From positions 1,550,001-1,614,000 of the forward strand of contig NZ_CP070491.1 of NCBI RefSeq assembly GCF_016925495.1: a stretch of DNA of 64,000 bases, written 5' to 3'. Numbering within the stretch: position 1 is the stretch's first letter; the number at the start of each line of letters is the position of its first letter. Both the position numbers and the translations under genes were made by a program. The notes under the pieces were generated by a model. That model saw only the letters and a list, made by a program, of their open reading frames with translations. It had not been told where the DNA came from and ran no database searches. This DNA comes from Methylococcus sp. EFPC2 (lineage in GTDB: Bacteria > Pseudomonadota > Gammaproteobacteria > Methylococcales > Methylococcaceae). Positions 18,525-27,694 of the stretch are shown in pieces.

Positions 18525-19956
18525 GTTTCAAAACTCCTCTATCCAAAGTTACCCAGACGGCCCGCTGGCCCTGCTCTTTCGCCACGGCCTTCAGAAAGCC
18601 GACCACGGTGGTCGCCACGTTATTGAGCCAGTAAACCAGGGGATACCAGATCATCCAGTAGTAATAGCGGCTGACGCCGCCGATTTTGGCCTCGTAGCGC
18701 GAATCGATCGCCAGACTCACGCCGAACTGGGCCAGGCAGGTCACGCTCAACAGCATGCCCGTCCAGTCGGGTATCAGGGCGCTGATGGCATGCCGCTGCA
18801 GATCGAAGACCTGGCTCACCGACCAGATGGTCAAGGCGACCACCATGAGGTAGGACCAGACGATGCTGAGCAGACACTCCAGGTAAATGGGCCACATCCG
18901 CCGCGCCGCCCAGGAAAACACCCGACTGGAATAGCGCAACAGCACCTCGGCTCCGCCCTGGGACCAGCGCAAGCGCTGCTTCCACAGGCCTTGCAAGGTC
19001 TCGGGCATGAGCACCCAGCACAGCGCATTCTGCTCGAAGCGGATATTCCAGCCGTTGAGCTGGAGCTTCCAGCTGATATCGATGTCTTCCGTCACCATGT
19101 CGTTGCTCCAATAGCCAGCCTCGTGCAGGGCCGACTTGCGGAACGCGGCAATGACGCCGGACACGGTGAATATTCGGCCATAGGTCCGCTGCGCCCGCTT
19201 GATCAGGCCGACGATGGCCGAAAACTCGCCCACCTGAATCTTGCCGAGCAAAGTCGAACGGGTGCGTATGCGCGGATTGCCGGTCACCGCGCCGACCCGC
19301 GGGCTCGCGAGGAAATGCCGCATCATCCAGGTGATAGCTTCGGGGCCCAGTAGCGCATCGCCGTCGATGCACACCAAATATTCGCTCTCGGTCAACAAGG
19401 CACCCGCCCGCAGGGCCATGGCCTTGCCCTGATTGGTCGCGAGGTTGACCACACGCACCTTGTCGTGACGGTCCGCGAGGCCTTTCAATATGGCGAGCGT
19501 ATTATCCCGGCTACCGTCGTTGATGGCGACGATCTCGTAATTCGGATACTTCTGGCGCAGCAGATACTCGATGGTCTCGCGTATGTTCTCCCCTTCGTTG
19601 TAACAGGGGACCAGAATGGCAACCGGCGGATAGTCGGTGAGGGACGGCACGTCGGCCTCGGTATCGCCGTCGCGCCGCTCCCAACGCAGGTAGTAGATAA
19701 CGGCGCCTATCATCCAGGCATAGGCCATCACCAGCGGATAATAAAACACGAAGGCCGAGATGCCATCGCCGATCGCCAGCCAGGGAATATGGGCCCAGCC
19801 ATCCTCGACCAGAGCCCAACAGCCTTGGACATAAGCCCAAACCAGCGCCATGAAATGGAGCCAGGCGGGGGGGAAGGCGTCCAGTAGGCCTGGGCTCGCG
19901 ACGGCAGGTGCGGCCATGCCCGAAATCAGCCCCGGTAAACCGTTTGTATTGGGCAT
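18505..19956 (-). CDS. pgaC: Poly-beta-1,6-N-acetyl-D-glucosamine synthase
   Basis: 483 residues. A processive family 2 glycosyltransferase domain lies between membrane segments: PPVAILVPCYNEGENIRET, EIVAINDGSRDNTL, VCIDGDALLGPEAITWMM with the acidic metal/nucleotide site, TEDIDISWKLQL with the catalytic Asp, and the product-binding QRLRWSQGG (QxxRW). It polymerises UDP-GlcNAc and exports the chain across the inner membrane. Its start directly follows the pgaB stop with no gap, so pgaB-pgaC-pgaD is one unit. Confidence 0.95.
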   Translation of the reverse strand: MPNTNGLPGLISGMAAPAVASPGLLDAFPPAWLHFMALVWAYVQGCWALVEDGWAHIPWLAIGDGISAFVFYYPLVMAYAWMIGAVIYYLRWERRDGDTEADVPSLTDYPPVAILVPCYNEGENIRETIEYLLRQKYPNYEIVAINDGSRDNTLAILKGLADRHDKVRVVNLATNQGKAMALRAGALLTESEYLVCIDGDALLGPEAITWMMRHFLASPRVGAVTGNPRIRTRSTLLGKIQVGEFSAIVGLIKRAQRTYGRIFTVSGVIAAFRKSALHEAGYWSNDMVTEDIDISWKLQLNGWNIRFEQNALCWVLMPETLQGLWKQRLRWSQGGAEVLLRYSSRVFSWAARRMWPIYLECLLSIVWSYLMVVALTIWSVSQVFDLQRHAISALIPDWTGMLLSVTCLAQFGVSLAIDSRYEAKIGGVSRYYYWMIWYPLVYWLNNVATTVVGFLKAVAKEQGQRAVWVTLDRGVLKRDRTRD

Positions 19957-21951
19957 CTAGGGAAAATGGGGCAACGCATATACACGCTCCATGTCTTCCT
20001 GACGCGGATGATCGTGAAACACGTTATCCGGATAATATCCGATGTGGATACCGCCGGAACGCTGAACCTGCTGAATCTGCGCGATGAAATCGGTCATCGG
20101 AATTTCCTGCTGGGTATTCCAGTCGACCGACTGAAGTTCAAATACGGTCTTGCGCAAACCGTCCGGATAAGCGGCGGCTTTTTTGAGCAGTTCATCCATC
20201 CAAGCCTTGGGATTTTCGGCCTTTTCCATCAGCGGCATGGCCTCGATCGCGACATAGTCGTAATGCTTGAGCCCGGTTGCATAGGACTGCGCATACCACT
20301 CCTCGCTGTCCGGTTGCAGCAGAGGCAGCGCATAGTAATTACGGGCGGTTTTGATGTCGGGACGCCAGTAACGTACCTTCTCGGTCAGAAAATCAGTCCA
20401 TTCCAGCAAAGCTTGGGTCTTGCGTTTTGCCCATTTCATGCGCGTCGCGGCATCCCCGCGCAAGTGCGCTTCGTCCGTCGGCAACTTCCATCGTCTGGCC
20501 GCTGCCAGCCCTGCCGCGGTGACATCTTCGTAATCCGACAGGATGGCGTCGTCATGGAACAAGATGCCCCCGAAACTGCAATGAGTGGCCAGGTCCTCAT
20601 AGATCTCCCCAACCACTCGGCGGGCGTCCGGATTGAAGGGCGACAAACGCTTGTAGATATGACTGGCCAGTTGTGGCTTGCCATCTTTCCATTCGTGAAC
20701 GAACCAGTTGTCCGGTGCATTAAGGCGATAAGCCAATACCGGCATCCAGGCATAGACCTTGACACGAGCGCGAGTCAGCAGCTGCCAAGCGACCCGGTTG
20801 AACAGATCAGCCCTCATGGGCAGGTGGCGATTGGGAAAATACAAGGCCTCCGCGTTGCCGTCACCGTCCGGGTCGGAGAACGCCTGCAAGTATACGGTGT
20901 TGACCCGCATGCCCTGGATGCGGTCGATCAATGCATCCAGATTGTGCTCGGTCTGCACGGGGTCGGGGTCGTACACATAGTCCATGTCAACGTGGACCAC
21001 GTGCAGGGGCCGGTCGCCCACCCGCAGGGTCGTCATCATGCGGGAAAAATCGGCGATATCCGGATTTTCCGACACCAGCATGCGCTGAATCAGGGACAAG
21101 TCGGCGGTCGTATTCTTACCGTCGCGCAACACGAAAGTCACGCCCATGCCGACATCCCGCGCCGCTTCGATCAAAGCCCGATTGGACTCGCCGTATGGCC
21201 AGACGATGGCTCGGGGCTTGACGCCCACATGGTGGAAAATGCTCTCGCTGGCCCTTCTCATCTCCTCGCGTATGCGATGCTGGTAGGCCGTATCCTGCTC
21301 GTAGAGTTTGCTCTGCGGATCGTAAATCCGGGTGACCCCGGCCGGCTGCTCGTTGCCCTGCGGATTACCGAGCAAACCCAGGTGCAGGTCGTAACTGTGA
21401 GAAGCCACTTCCACCAGGCCGGAACGGCTCATCTCCCGCACCTGCTCCCAGCTCAACAGCGTTTCGACCGGTACGTCAGGATCGCGCGCCGTCGAGTCCA
21501 TCCACTTTCCGACCAGCGCTATCGTGGCCGGGTAGCGGTATTTTTTGAGCAGCGGAAAAACCTTGTGATAGACGTTGGCGTAACCGTCGTCGAAAGTCAG
21601 CAACACCGCCTTCTGCGGCAAGGCTCGGCGGCCGGCCTTGGCGTTCAGGAGGTCCTGCACGCTCACGACATGGTAGCCATTGTTCTTTAACCAATCGAAC
21701 TGGGCGATCAGATTGGCAGTGCTCACCGCGGTCTGGCCCGCCCGGATGTCCTTGGCAACTTCGTCCTTGACGTCGTGATACGACAAGACCACGAACTCCT
21801 CTGCGGCGTAGACGGGTAGCGCGCGCAGTACCAGGGCGAGCAACATCCCCGCCGCAAACCACGCCTTCGGCGGTGCGGACTTACCGGTGACAGGGAAACG
21901 AAATCGAGGAGGCAGGGGGCATCGGAATAAAGCGAGCGGCATGAACAGCAT
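19957..21951 (-). CDS. pgaB: Poly-beta-1,6-N-acetyl-D-glucosamine N-deacetylase
   Basis: 664 residues. An N-terminal hydrophobic export segment (AWFAAGMLLALVLRALPVYA) carries no lipobox Cys, unlike the E. coli lipoprotein. The polysaccharide deacetylase domain (~50-280) has VLSYHDVKDE, the metal/catalytic LLTFDDGYANVY and SHSYDLHLG. The C-terminal glycoside hydrolase-like domain (~310-640) contains VHVDMDYVYDPDPVQTEHNL and FSDPDGDGNAEALYFPNRHL. It partly deacetylates the polymer in the periplasm for export. The usual outer-membrane porin gene pgaA is not found beside it; the divergent neighbour is pilB. Confidence 0.93.
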   Translation of the reverse strand: MLFMPLALFRCPLPPRFRFPVTGKSAPPKAWFAAGMLLALVLRALPVYAAEEFVVLSYHDVKDEVAKDIRAGQTAVSTANLIAQFDWLKNNGYHVVSVQDLLNAKAGRRALPQKAVLLTFDDGYANVYHKVFPLLKKYRYPATIALVGKWMDSTARDPDVPVETLLSWEQVREMSRSGLVEVASHSYDLHLGLLGNPQGNEQPAGVTRIYDPQSKLYEQDTAYQHRIREEMRRASESIFHHVGVKPRAIVWPYGESNRALIEAARDVGMGVTFVLRDGKNTTADLSLIQRMLVSENPDIADFSRMMTTLRVGDRPLHVVHVDMDYVYDPDPVQTEHNLDALIDRIQGMRVNTVYLQAFSDPDGDGNAEALYFPNRHLPMRADLFNRVAWQLLTRARVKVYAWMPVLAYRLNAPDNWFVHEWKDGKPQLASHIYKRLSPFNPDARRVVGEIYEDLATHCSFGGILFHDDAILSDYEDVTAAGLAAARRWKLPTDEAHLRGDAATRMKWAKRKTQALLEWTDFLTEKVRYWRPDIKTARNYYALPLLQPDSEEWYAQSYATGLKHYDYVAIEAMPLMEKAENPKAWMDELLKKAAAYPDGLRKTVFELQSVDWNTQQEIPMTDFIAQIQQVQRSGGIHIGYYPDNVFHDHPRQEDMERVYALPHFP

Positions 21952-22046
21952 GGCGAGCGTACAAGCCCGGATTGTGAGTGTGACTGGAAGATGTACATTC
22001 TATTGCATCGCGATGTCGGCGCATAGGGATTTCCCCATGGGCTTGC

Positions 22047-22074
22047 TGGACATTCCAAGCCCTTCATCTAATAT
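22047..22074 (+). promoter_or_regulatory. Putative sigma-70 promoter of pilBCD
   Basis: TGGACA (5 of 6) is followed after 16 bp by TAATAT (4 of 6), ending 42 bp before the pilB ATG. It lies in the 165-bp gap between the divergent pgaB and pilB genes, so control of the two operons could be linked there. Confidence 0.42.
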
Positions 22075-22116
22075 AAACGCCACCTTACGCACGCACCCGC
22101 TTACAACCAACCCACC

Positions 22117-23832
22117 ATGGCCTCACTGGCGCCTAAATTACAACTCAGCGGTCTTGCCAGAAGCCTGGTCAAAGAAGAATTGCTGACGGAAGTGCAGGCG
22201 CAGACCTTGTTTGAAGAAGCGCACCAGAAAAAGATTCACTTCGTCTCCCATCTGGTCGCCAACAAGATCTTGGATGCCCGTAGCATAGCGGTCACCGTTT
22301 CCCGAGAATTCGGCCTGCCCTTGTTCGATCTCGATGCCATGATGACCGATACGATCCCGGTCAAACTGGTCAGCGAGCGGCTGATCCGCCAGCATCACGC
22401 CCTACCGCTGTTCAAACGGGGCAACCGGCTCTACCTGGCCGTTTCGGACCCGACCAATTTCCAGGGACTTGACGAAATCAAGTTCCATACGCGCCTGTCA
22501 TCCGACTGCGTGGTCGTCGAAGAAGACAAGTTGTCCAAGCTGATAGACCACGCGCTGGAAGCCGCCGACACGTCCATGAAGGACCTGCTGGACACGGATC
22601 TGGACAATCTGCAGATCTCGGGCGGCGACGAGATCGAGGCCCGAGCGGACAGCGACGCCAGTGATGTTGACGAAGCTCCCATTGTGCGTTTCGTCAACAA
22701 GATACTCCTGGACGCCATTAAAAAAGGGGCTTCAGACATCCATATCGAGCCCTACGAAAAAAATTTCCGCATCCGTTTCCGCCACGACGGCATGCTGCAC
22801 GAGGTCACCAGTCCGCCGGCCAATCTGGCCTCGCGTATCGCGGCCCGCCTCAAGGTGATGTCGCGCATGGACATCTCCGAACGGCGCATCCCGCAGGACG
22901 GCCGCATTAAAATGGCCTTGTCCCGCACCCGGGCCATCGACTTCCGCGTCAATACCTGCCCCACGCTGTTCGGCGAAAAAATCGTGTTGCGCATCCTGGA
23001 TCCGACCAGTGCGCAGATCGGTATCGAAAGGCTGGGCTTCGAACCGGAGCAGCAGGAGAACTTCCTGCGCGCGATCAAGAAGCCCTACGGCATGATATTG
23101 GTCACCGGTCCGACCGGCAGCGGCAAGACCGTCACCTTGTATACGGCGTTGAACATCCTGAACGAGCCGGACGTGAATATCTCCACCGCCGAGGATCCGG
23201 TCGAAATCACGGTGCCCGGCATCAACCAGGTCAATGTCAACGTCAAGACCGGACTCACCTTTGCCGAGGCTCTGCGCGCTTTCCTGCGCCAGGATCCGGA
23301 TATCATCATGGTGGGCGAAATACGCGATTTGGAAACCGCCGAAATCGCCGTCAAGGCCGCCCAAACCGGCCACTTGGTGCTTTCGACGCTGCACACCAAC
23401 GACGCGCCTCAGACGCTCAACCGGCTCATGCAAATGGGCATCCCTTCATTCAATATCGCATCCTCGGTCCTCCTGATCATGGCTCAGCGCCTGGCCCGCC
23501 GCCTGTGCGAACACTGCAAGCAGGAAGTCAAGCTTCCACCGGAAGCCCTGCTGGATGCGGGATTCGAAGAAAATGAAATGGAAGGTCTGACGCTATACGG
23601 CCCCACTGGCTGCGACAAATGCGTCAAGGGATACAAGGGGCGGGTGGGCATTTACCAGGTGATGCCCATATCGGAAAGCATCAACCGCATCATACTCGAG
23701 GGCGGTAACGTCATGCAGTTGGCGGCGCAAGCCGAGCGCGAAGGGATCTCCGACCTGAGGCGCTCAGGCCTGAAAAAAGTGAAAGCCGGCATTACCAGCC
23801 TGGAAGAAATCGACCGCGTGACACGGGACTAA
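22117..23832 (+). CDS. pilB: Type IV pilus assembly ATPase
   Basis: 571 residues. It powers pilus extension as a hexameric cytoplasmic motor. An N-terminal GspE/MshEN domain spans ~1-150. The ATPase core has Walker A GPTGSGKTVTLYTALN near 330, the Asp box STAEDPVEI, Walker B QDPDIIMVGEIRD, and the His box TGHLVLSTLHTND. The zinc-binding tetracysteine is present as CEHCKQ and CDKCVKGYKGR near 470-515. pilC follows after 3 bp. Confidence 0.97.
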   Translation: MASLAPKLQLSGLARSLVKEELLTEVQAQTLFEEAHQKKIHFVSHLVANKILDARSIAVTVSREFGLPLFDLDAMMTDTIPVKLVSERLIRQHHALPLFKRGNRLYLAVSDPTNFQGLDEIKFHTRLSSDCVVVEEDKLSKLIDHALEAADTSMKDLLDTDLDNLQISGGDEIEARADSDASDVDEAPIVRFVNKILLDAIKKGASDIHIEPYEKNFRIRFRHDGMLHEVTSPPANLASRIAARLKVMSRMDISERRIPQDGRIKMALSRTRAIDFRVNTCPTLFGEKIVLRILDPTSAQIGIERLGFEPEQQENFLRAIKKPYGMILVTGPTGSGKTVTLYTALNILNEPDVNISTAEDPVEITVPGINQVNVNVKTGLTFAEALRAFLRQDPDIIMVGEIRDLETAEIAVKAAQTGHLVLSTLHTNDAPQTLNRLMQMGIPSFNIASSVLLIMAQRLARRLCEHCKQEVKLPPEALLDAGFEENEMEGLTLYGPTGCDKCVKGYKGRVGIYQVMPISESINRIILEGGNVMQLAAQAEREGISDLRRSGLKKVKAGITSLEEIDRVTRD

Positions 23833-23835
23833 GCC

Positions 23836-25050
23836 ATGGCCAAAGAAGAACTCACGCTGTTCGTCTGGGAGGGAACCGACCGGAATGGCGGCCGCATCAA
23901 AGGCGAGTTGAGCGCGCGCACCGAAACCCTGGCCAAGGCCGACCTGCGCCGTCAGGGTATCAAGGTTGTCAAGATCAAGAAAAAACCCAAACCGCTGTTC
24001 AGCGCCCGCAAGAAAAAGATCACGCCCAAGGACATCGCCGTGTTCAGCCGCCAGTTGGCCACCATGATGTCGGCCGGCGTGCCCCTCGTGCAGGCATTCG
24101 ACATCGTGGGCCGCGGACACGAGAATCCCAGCATGCAGGAGCTGATCATGGCGATCAAGGCGGATGTCGAGGGCGGAGCACCACTGGCCGAGTCGCTGGG
24201 CAAGCACCCGCTTTATTTCGACGAGTTGTTCTGCAACCTAGTACACGCGGGCGAGCAGGCCGGCGTGCTGGAAACCCTGTTGCACAAGATCGCCGAATAC
24301 AAGGAAAAAACCGAATCCCTCAAGGGCAAGATCAAAAAGGCCTTGTTCTATCCAACCGCCGTCATGGTCGTGGCGGTCATCGTCACCGCCATCCTGCTGA
24401 TTTTCGTCGTCCCACAATTCGAAGACTTGTTCAAGGGGTTTGGCGCCGAACTGCCCGCCTTCACCCAGATGGTTGTGAACATGTCGCGCTTCACGCAGGA
24501 ATACTGGTACATCATGCTCGGCGCCGCGGTCGCCATCGGCTTCGCCGTCATGAACTTAAAAAGACGCTCCGTGGGCTTCAATCACTTCCTCGACCGGGCC
24601 ATCCTGAAAATACCGGTCATCGGCGAAATCATGCGCAAGTCGGCCATCGCCCGTTTCGCCCGCACCCTCGCCACCATGTCGACCGCCGGCGTCCCCTTGG
24701 TGGAAGCCTTGAAATCCGTCGCAGGCGCCACCGGGAACGTGGTCTACGGCCAGGCCGTGTTGCTGATGCGCGACGAAGTGGCGACCGGCCACCAGTTGCA
24801 ACTGGCCATGCGGCAGAGCAATCTGTTCCCCAACATGGTGATCCAGATGGTTTCCATCGGCGAGGAATCCGGCTCCATCGACAGCATGTTGGCCAAGGTG
24901 GCGGACTTCTTCGAGGAAGAAGTCGACAACGCCGTCGACGCCTTGAGCAGCCTGCTGGAACCCATGATCATGGCCTTTCTTGGCGTCGTGGTGGGCGGCC
25001 TGGTCATTGCGATGTACCTCCCGATATTCAAGTTGGGTTCGGTAGTCTGA
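23836..25050 (+). CDS. pilC: Type IV pilus inner-membrane platform protein
   Basis: 404 residues, the usual length. Two T2SSF domains (~65-190 and ~270-395) have repeated cores (FSRQLATMMSAGVPLVQAF; FARTLATMSTAGVPLVEAL) and matching GEQAGVLET and GEESGSIDS motifs. Three membrane helices are seen: after residue 165, around 220 and at the C-terminus. It couples the PilB motor to pilin insertion. Confidence 0.97.
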   Translation: MAKEELTLFVWEGTDRNGGRIKGELSARTETLAKADLRRQGIKVVKIKKKPKPLFSARKKKITPKDIAVFSRQLATMMSAGVPLVQAFDIVGRGHENPSMQELIMAIKADVEGGAPLAESLGKHPLYFDELFCNLVHAGEQAGVLETLLHKIAEYKEKTESLKGKIKKALFYPTAVMVVAVIVTAILLIFVVPQFEDLFKGFGAELPAFTQMVVNMSRFTQEYWYIMLGAAVAIGFAVMNLKRRSVGFNHFLDRAILKIPVIGEIMRKSAIARFARTLATMSTAGVPLVEALKSVAGATGNVVYGQAVLLMRDEVATGHQLQLAMRQSNLFPNMVIQMVSIGEESGSIDSMLAKVADFFEEEVDNAVDALSSLLEPMIMAFLGVVVGGLVIAMYLPIFKLGSVV

Positions 25051-25066
25051 TCTCCCCGCCTCCGCT

Positions 25067-25945
25067 ATGTACACGCTGCAAATATTGCTCGACAGTCCCG
25101 CTCTGTCCACGACCCTGGCCGGCCTGCTGGGACTGATAGTGGGGAGTTTTTTGAATGTCGTCGTTTACCGCTTGCCCCTCATGATGGAGCGGGACTGGAA
25201 ACGCCAATGCCACGAATACTTGGGGCAGGAAGTCCCAGCCCCGCATGACCCCAAGCTTAATCTCGTCACACCGAGGTCCCGCTGCCCCCATTGCGGACAT
25301 GCGATCGGTGCGCACGAGAACATCCCCGTCCTCAGTTATCTCTTGCTCAAAGGCCGGTGTTCTGCCTGCAATGCCGCCATTTCGGTCCGCTATCCCGTGA
25401 TCGAGGTGTTCACCGCACTGGTTTCGGCCGTGGTGGTTTGGCGCTTGGGTCCCACCTGGCAGGCCGCGTTGGCCCTCCCTTTCAGTTGGGGCCTGATCAG
25501 TTTGGCGGTGATCGATATCGATCACCAGTTGTTGCCGGACGCAATCACTCAACCGCTGCTTTGGTGCGGACTTCTGCTCAGCCTGTTCGGTATTTACACC
25601 GATAGCGCATCAAGCATCATCGGCGCCGTCGCGGGTTATCTCGGCCTTTGGCTGGTCTACCACGCATTCAAGCTGACGACCGGCAAGGAGGGCATGGGCT
25701 ACGGAGACTTCAAGCTCCTGGCCGTGTTCGGCGCCTGGCTGGGTTGGCAAATGCTGTTGCCTGTCGTACTGCTGTCCTCGCTGGTCGGCGCAATCATCGG
25801 AATAGGATTGATCTGGCTGCGCGGCCACGACCGCAACATCCCCATCCCGTTCGGCCCTTATCTGGCGGCAGCCGGATGGATCGCACTGCTCTGGGGCGAA
25901 GATCTGATCGAGGCCTATCAGAACTTCGCCGGCTTGACGTCCTGA
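25067..25945 (+). CDS. pilD: Prepilin peptidase / N-methyltransferase
   Basis: 292 residues with about eight membrane helices. It cleaves type IV prepilin leaders and methylates the new N-terminus. A Cys4 loop, RCPHCGHAIGAHENIP with GRCSACNAAIS, lies near 70-110. The two catalytic aspartates of the A24 family sit in SLAVIDIDHQLLPD and GMGYGDFKLLAVFGAWLG. A GSFLNVVVYRLP motif lies in the first helix. It starts 16 bp after pilC. Confidence 0.97.
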   Translation: MYTLQILLDSPALSTTLAGLLGLIVGSFLNVVVYRLPLMMERDWKRQCHEYLGQEVPAPHDPKLNLVTPRSRCPHCGHAIGAHENIPVLSYLLLKGRCSACNAAISVRYPVIEVFTALVSAVVVWRLGPTWQAALALPFSWGLISLAVIDIDHQLLPDAITQPLLWCGLLLSLFGIYTDSASSIIGAVAGYLGLWLVYHAFKLTTGKEGMGYGDFKLLAVFGAWLGWQMLLPVVLLSSLVGAIIGIGLIWLRGHDRNIPIPFGPYLAAAGWIALLWGEDLIEAYQNFAGLTS

Positions 25946-25948
25946 GCC

Positions 25949-26548
25949 GTGCTCAGAATCGGACTTACCGGCGGCATCGGCAGCGGCAAGAGCACGATTG
26001 CCAAACTCTTCATCGAACTCGGGGTACCCGTACTCGACGCCGATCAAGTCGCTCATGAACTGGTCGAACCCGGCCAGCCCGCACTGGCTGAGATCGTGCG
26101 GGAATTCGGTCATGACATCCTGCTTGATGGACATTTGGATAGGGCCCGCCTGCGGGCTCTGATATTGGCCGTTCCCGAACTCAAACATCGACTGGAAGCA
26201 ATCTTACATCCACTCGTCTATCAGACCTTGAACGATCGCACGCAAACCATCCATTCCGATTACTGCGTGCTGGCCATTCCCCTGTTGCTTGAAACTCAGC
26301 ACCAAGATTTCGTGGACCGTGTTCTGGTCGTCGACTGCCCCGTCGAACGGCAGTACGCCAGGGTTGCACAGCGCGACACTCTCGACAGAACCACGATCGA
26401 GAAAATCATCACAAGCCAAATTGGCCGTTCGGAACGCCTGGCCGCCGCCGACGACATCATCGCCAACGACGGCGACTTGACCTCCTTGCGACCCCAGGTT
26501 GCCCGTCTGCACGCGTTATACATCGGCCTGGCTCAACAACTTCCTTGA
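25949..26548 (+). CDS. coaE: Dephospho-CoA kinase
   Basis: 199 residues from a GTG start 3 bp after pilD. It is the last step of CoA synthesis, ATP-dependent phosphorylation of the 3'-OH of dephospho-CoA. The P-loop GLTGGIGSGKSTIAKLF is at residues 5-21, with LDADQVAHELVEPG and a lid around QYARVAQRDTLDR. The pilD-coaE-zapD order is conserved in gammaproteobacteria. Confidence 0.95.
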   Translation: MLRIGLTGGIGSGKSTIAKLFIELGVPVLDADQVAHELVEPGQPALAEIVREFGHDILLDGHLDRARLRALILAVPELKHRLEAILHPLVYQTLNDRTQTIHSDYCVLAIPLLLETQHQDFVDRVLVVDCPVERQYARVAQRDTLDRTTIEKIITSQIGRSERLAAADDIIANDGDLTSLRPQVARLHALYIGLAQQLP

Positions 26549-26570
26549 CTAATCGACCGCAAACTGCAAA

Positions 26571-27392
26571 ATGCCGACCCATTCGGCCGCTCGGCCGCCC
26601 CACACGACACCCGCCGGTTCTCCCTTGAACGATCTGGTTCTCTACGAGTTTCCGTTGAACGAACGGATCCGCGTGTTCATGCGCCTCGAACAGCTGTTCC
26701 TCCAGGCCGACCATTTCATGCAGGGCAATTCCGTGTGGGACAGCCGCGCGGTCATCGCCACCCTGCTGGAAATCCTCGCCCTGTTCAGCCGCAACGACCT
26801 CAAATCGGAAAGCCTCAAGGAACTCGACCGCCACGCCGGCGTATTCGGCAAACTCGCCAGGAGCCAGGGCATCGACGCGGCCAAGCTGAGCACCCTGTTG
26901 AGCCAGCTGGAGAGCCTCAGCGGCCGGCTGTATGCCTCGGCCGGCAAGATCGGCCAGCCGCTGGCCGAGAACGAATTGTTCAAAGCCATCGCCCAGCGCA
27001 GCGCCATACCCGGCGGCACCTGCCCCTTCGACCTGCCCGCCTACCACTACTGGCTGCAGCAGGGCGATGCGCTGCGCAAGCGCGATCTGGAAGACTGGCT
27101 GGCGCCCTTCGCGACCATCCGCGCCGCCATCGACCTGGTGCTGAACACCATCCGCCAGAGCGGGGAGGCGAGCGAGGAGGTCGCCCCGGGGGGCTTCTTC
27201 CAGAAGACCCTCGATCACGCCCTGCCCTTCCAGCTTTTGCGCGTGGCACTTTCCAAGGATCAGGCCTGTTTCGCCGAAATCAGTGGAGGGAAGCATCGCT
27301 TTACCATACGATTCATGACCTCGCATACCAACGAACGACCGACTCAAACCAATGACAAAATTGACTTCCAATTGACCTGTTGCATGGTTTGA
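26571..27392 (+). CDS. zapD: Cell division protein ZapD
   Basis: Up to 273 residues. It stabilises FtsZ filament bundles at the division ring. The family pattern begins at LVLYEFPLNERIRVFMRLEQ, matching E. coli LFEHPLNEKMRTWLRIE, so about 18 residues precede the expected start. An in-frame TTG near 26625 is an alternative start, and neither has a strong ribosome-binding site. Later hallmarks are present (SRNDLKSESLKELDRH; CPFDLPAYHYWLQQ). yacG, which often follows, is missing; the AT-rich glycan cluster begins here instead. Confidence 0.92.
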   Translation: MPTHSAARPPHTTPAGSPLNDLVLYEFPLNERIRVFMRLEQLFLQADHFMQGNSVWDSRAVIATLLEILALFSRNDLKSESLKELDRHAGVFGKLARSQGIDAAKLSTLLSQLESLSGRLYASAGKIGQPLAENELFKAIAQRSAIPGGTCPFDLPAYHYWLQQGDALRKRDLEDWLAPFATIRAAIDLVLNTIRQSGEASEEVAPGGFFQKTLDHALPFQLLRVALSKDQACFAEISGGKHRFTIRFMTSHTNERPTQTNDKIDFQLTCCMV

Positions 27393-27694
27393 TTAGCTGT
27401 TTCTCGTCTACCCGGCTTCACCCACCGAATATACGCCACTACCGAGCTTTCATTTTATTTTTGATATCTACAAACTGCCGGCATTGACGACGCATCAATT
27501 CGGAGCAATACAATACTCTGCTGTTAGGGAGCATCCAACAAACCCGCTACTGGCGCGCCTATTTAGAGATAGCCTGACAAACAAGGGTTCACGATCCCGT
27601 GGCAGACTCGTCTTGATCTCGCCAAGAGCTTATCGGTAATGGGTCACGGAATACGTCATACATAAGCCCTAGCAGAGGAAGCCGATCCAACTCG
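27393..27694 (+). promoter_or_regulatory. 302-bp intergenic region ahead of the glycan cluster
   Basis: No coding frame is convincing. Composition shifts to AT-rich here. TTGACG (27484-27489) and TACAAT (27509-27514) could be a promoter, but the 19-bp spacer is long. No JUMPstart/ops element (GGCGGTAG) was seen. Confidence 0.35.

Noticed and set aside
19966-21690. 574-residue open frame on the plus strand opposite pgaB
   Set aside because: It mirrors pgaB codons, has no family motif and no start signal; pgaB has all catalytic motifs.
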